DNA from: Candidatus Methanoperedentaceae archaeon
GTDB lineage: Archaea; Halobacteriota; Methanosarcinia; Methanosarcinales; Methanoperedenaceae
Direction: 5' to 3'
Length of the DNA stretch: 7,002 bases
Assembly: GCA_014859785.1 (NCBI GenBank)
Contig: JACUTP010000094.1
Coordinates: 1 to 7,002 of the forward strand
In this document: one piece after another, positions 6,275 through 7,002 of the stretch
Position numbering within the stretch: the stretch's first letter is position 1
How the letters are laid out: the number at the start of each line of letters is the position of its first letter
The notes under the pieces: model-generated
The model's input: only the letters and a program-made list of their open reading frames with translations
Told to the model about the DNA's origin: nothing
Database searches by the model: none
Made by a program: the position numbers and the translations under genes

Positions 6275-6339
6275 AGTATAACCATAATTTTCTTAATCTT
6301 TTCTTCAATTTAGGCGCAGGGATTATTTCAGTAGTTATG

Positions 6340-6350
6340 TTTAAATAATA
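6340..6350 (+). promoter_or_regulatory. TATA-like promoter of the toxin-antitoxin operon
   Basis: TTTAAATAATA lies 20 to 30 bases before ATG 6370 and resembles an archaeal TATA box. Initiation about 25 bases downstream of its centre would fall at or next to the ATG. No ribosome binding site is visible in front of that ATG, so the antitoxin mRNA is probably leaderless. The surrounding AT-rich sequence makes the exact box uncertain. Confidence 0.5.
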
Positions 6351-6369
6351 ATTAAATTAATTTACTATC

Positions 6370-6573
6370 ATGGCAGGAACAGCATTTGAAAAAAGGATAT
6401 TTGATGAGCTTGCTCACATTAAAGAAGAATTAGATGAAATAAAAGAACATATGGTAGATGTAGATACAATCCTCAGTGATGAAGAAAGAATACTTATTAA
6501 CGAAAGCTTTGAACATGAAAAAGAAGGGAAGCTTGTATCTCTAATTGAATTTGAGAAAGAATTGGGCATTTAG
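6370..6573 (+). CDS. RelB-type antitoxin (small acidic coiled-coil protein)
   Basis: This is a 67-residue acidic protein encoded two bases upstream of a RelE-like toxin, the standard antitoxin-first order. Residues about 5-30 (FEKRIFDELAHIKEELDEIK) show helical heptad spacing suited to dimerisation. The C-terminal part (SDEERILINESFEHEKEGKLVSLIEFEKELGI) resembles the toxin-wrapping tail of archaeal RelB-like antitoxins, including the common ending of the SLxEFEKELGI type. Such antitoxins neutralise the toxin by direct binding and usually repress their own operon. No separate DNA-binding fold can be recognised by eye. The gene and its partner are clearly more AT-rich than the ilv and hmgA genes, which suggests acquisition by transfer. 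The family assignment rests largely on the toxin next to it. Confidence 0.8.
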   Translation: MAGTAFEKRIFDELAHIKEELDEIKEHMVDVDTILSDEERILINESFEHEKEGKLVSLIEFEKELGI

Positions 6574-6575
6574 AT

Positions 6576-6833
6576 ATGTTTGATATTTTTCTCGATATTC
6601 CTGCCCAAAAATTTCTAAAAAAACTTGAAATAACGAGTAGTCAAAGAATTATCGTAGCAATTAGAAAACTTACCGAAGACCCTATCCCTCACGATTCAAA
6701 GAGAATTATTGGCGAAAAAGAGAAAGTCTTTAGAATTAGAGTCGGCAAGTTTCGCGTGCTTTATAGAGTTGATTATGAAAATTATCGTGTGGTAGTAATT
6801 AATATCGACTATAGAGATCGTGTTTATAAATAG
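6576..6833 (+). CDS. relE: RelE/ParE-family toxin (predicted mRNA interferase)
   Basis: This is an 85-residue protein with the RelE pattern. N-terminal helices (PAQKFLKKL, then SSQRIIVAIRKLTEDP) are followed by a basic segment (SKRIIGEKEKVFRIRVG) and a beta strand RIRVGKFRVLYRV (53-65). The end is DYRDRVYK, in which R80 and Y84 correspond in position to the conserved Arg and Tyr of the HRxxxY terminus. RelE toxins cleave mRNA in the ribosomal A site using scattered basic residues and a C-terminal Arg/Tyr. ParE relatives share the fold but act on gyrase, so the target is inferred. The basic residues and intact length suggest an active toxin. It starts two bases after the antitoxin stop with no strong ribosome binding site, so translation is probably coupled and dependent on the antitoxin gene. 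Confidence 0.88.
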   Translation: MFDIFLDIPAQKFLKKLEITSSQRIIVAIRKLTEDPIPHDSKRIIGEKEKVFRIRVGKFRVLYRVDYENYRVVVINIDYRDRVYK

Positions 6834-6876
6834 TTCTTGAATGCGCCTCAAAATAATAAAACAAATTTTCATTGGC

Positions 6877-6881
6877 TTTTT
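6877..6881 (+). terminator. T run after the toxin gene (weak terminator candidate)
   Basis: Between the toxin stop and the intron-like element the sequence is AT-rich and carries no ORF. The T5 run at 6877-6881, with a shorter TTTT a few bases before it, could act as an archaeal oligo-T terminator for the toxin-antitoxin transcript. There is no hairpin in front of it, so support is limited to its base composition and position. Confidence 0.25.
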
Positions 6882-6924
6882 ACCTTAATCCGAGCATCAA
6901 TTCCCCATCCTGGTAGAGTAGAGT

Positions 6925-6950
6925 AAAAGAGTGGCTTTCGCCACCCTCTC
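6925..6950 (-). terminator. GAAA-loop hairpin followed by T4 (- strand)
   Basis: On the - strand GTGGC (6944-6940) and GCCAC (6935-6931) pair around a GAAA tetraloop. Flanking GAGAGG and TCTT can extend the stem with two bulged C/G positions. TTTT (6928-6925) follows. It is directly downstream of the putative intron domain VI. It could be a terminator of an older transcript, the insertion target of the intron, or a 3' extension of the intron RNA like those known beyond domain VI in some Bacillus introns. The sequence does not choose among these. Confidence 0.4.
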
Positions 6951-7002
6951 GCCGAATAAGAAAGAGCGGTTACCCGCTCTTCCTCTTCTAAGAACCGGAC
7001 TT
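6951..7002 (-). mobile_element. 3' end of a group II intron: domain V 3' strand and domain VI (cut by the window edge)
   Basis: Read on the - strand, 7002-6992 is AAGTCCGGTTC, matching the 3' strand of group II intron domain V, whose 5' partner (GAGCCGG-type) would lie beyond the window. It is followed by TTA and a long hairpin at 6988-6954. AAGAGCGG pairs with CCGCTCTT around a short loop. The stem then continues through G-T, G-C, A-T and G-T pairs and closes with A-T, A-T and G-C, leaving a single unpaired A (complement of T6957) on the 3' side. A bulged A at that place in domain VI is the lariat branch point. The intron end should be 7-8 bases beyond that A, near 6950, but no clear terminal AY is seen there. 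The reverse transcriptase, if present, is outside the window. Confidence 0.6.

Noticed and set aside
1..7002. CRISPR array or long direct repeats
   Set aside because: No repeated 25-40 base units with regular spacing are visible; the only clear tandem repeat is the 11-bp pair at 116-137.

Overview
The window reads as chromosomal DNA of a euryarchaeon, most likely from the Methanosarcinales or a relative such as a Methanoperedens-type lineage. The grounds are a class I HMG-CoA reductase (archaeal lipid synthesis), a CimA/LeuA enzyme that matches the methanogen type from memory, frequent AGG/AGA/ATA codons, GGTG-type ribosome binding sites, TATA-like promoter elements and a leaderless-looking gene. 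The taxonomic placement is inferred from recalled protein sequences, not from a search.

Positions 1-151 hold at most the last codons of an upstream gene and the leader of the main operon. Positions 152-4922 on the + strand form a branched-chain amino acid cluster: cimA/leuA (citramalate or 2-isopropylmalate synthase), ilvB and ilvN (acetolactate synthase large and regulatory subunits) and ilvC (ketol-acid reductoisomerase). CimA would make 2-oxobutyrate precursors from pyruvate and acetyl-CoA. IlvB/IlvN condense pyruvate with pyruvate or 2-oxobutyrate, and IlvC isomerises and reduces the products towards valine, leucine and isoleucine. The dehydratase IlvD and the LeuB/LeuC/LeuD enzymes are not in the window. 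The conserved DTTLRDGEQTPG motif of the first gene lies upstream of its first ATG, and no ATG, GTG or TTG is available in frame.

Convergent to this cluster, separated by only 20 bases, is hmgA (4943-6157, - strand), the mevalonate-forming enzyme of isoprenoid lipid synthesis. Upstream of hmgA is a GC-rich, highly foldable segment (6189-6274) followed on the - strand by six T residues. It could be a regulatory leader (attenuator-like) or a small independent RNA, and it is the least explained element here.

The right end is AT-rich accessory DNA. A two-gene RelB/RelE-type toxin-antitoxin module (6370-6833) has a TATA-like box placed for a leaderless transcript. At the window edge, the - strand carries what looks like the 3' end of a group II intron: the 3' strand of domain V and a domain VI hairpin with a bulged A. 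A GAAA-loop hairpin with a T run lies just beyond it. The main candidates for something undescribed are the structured hmgA leader, the abnormal cimA start and the intron end; no wholly new multi-gene system is visible.
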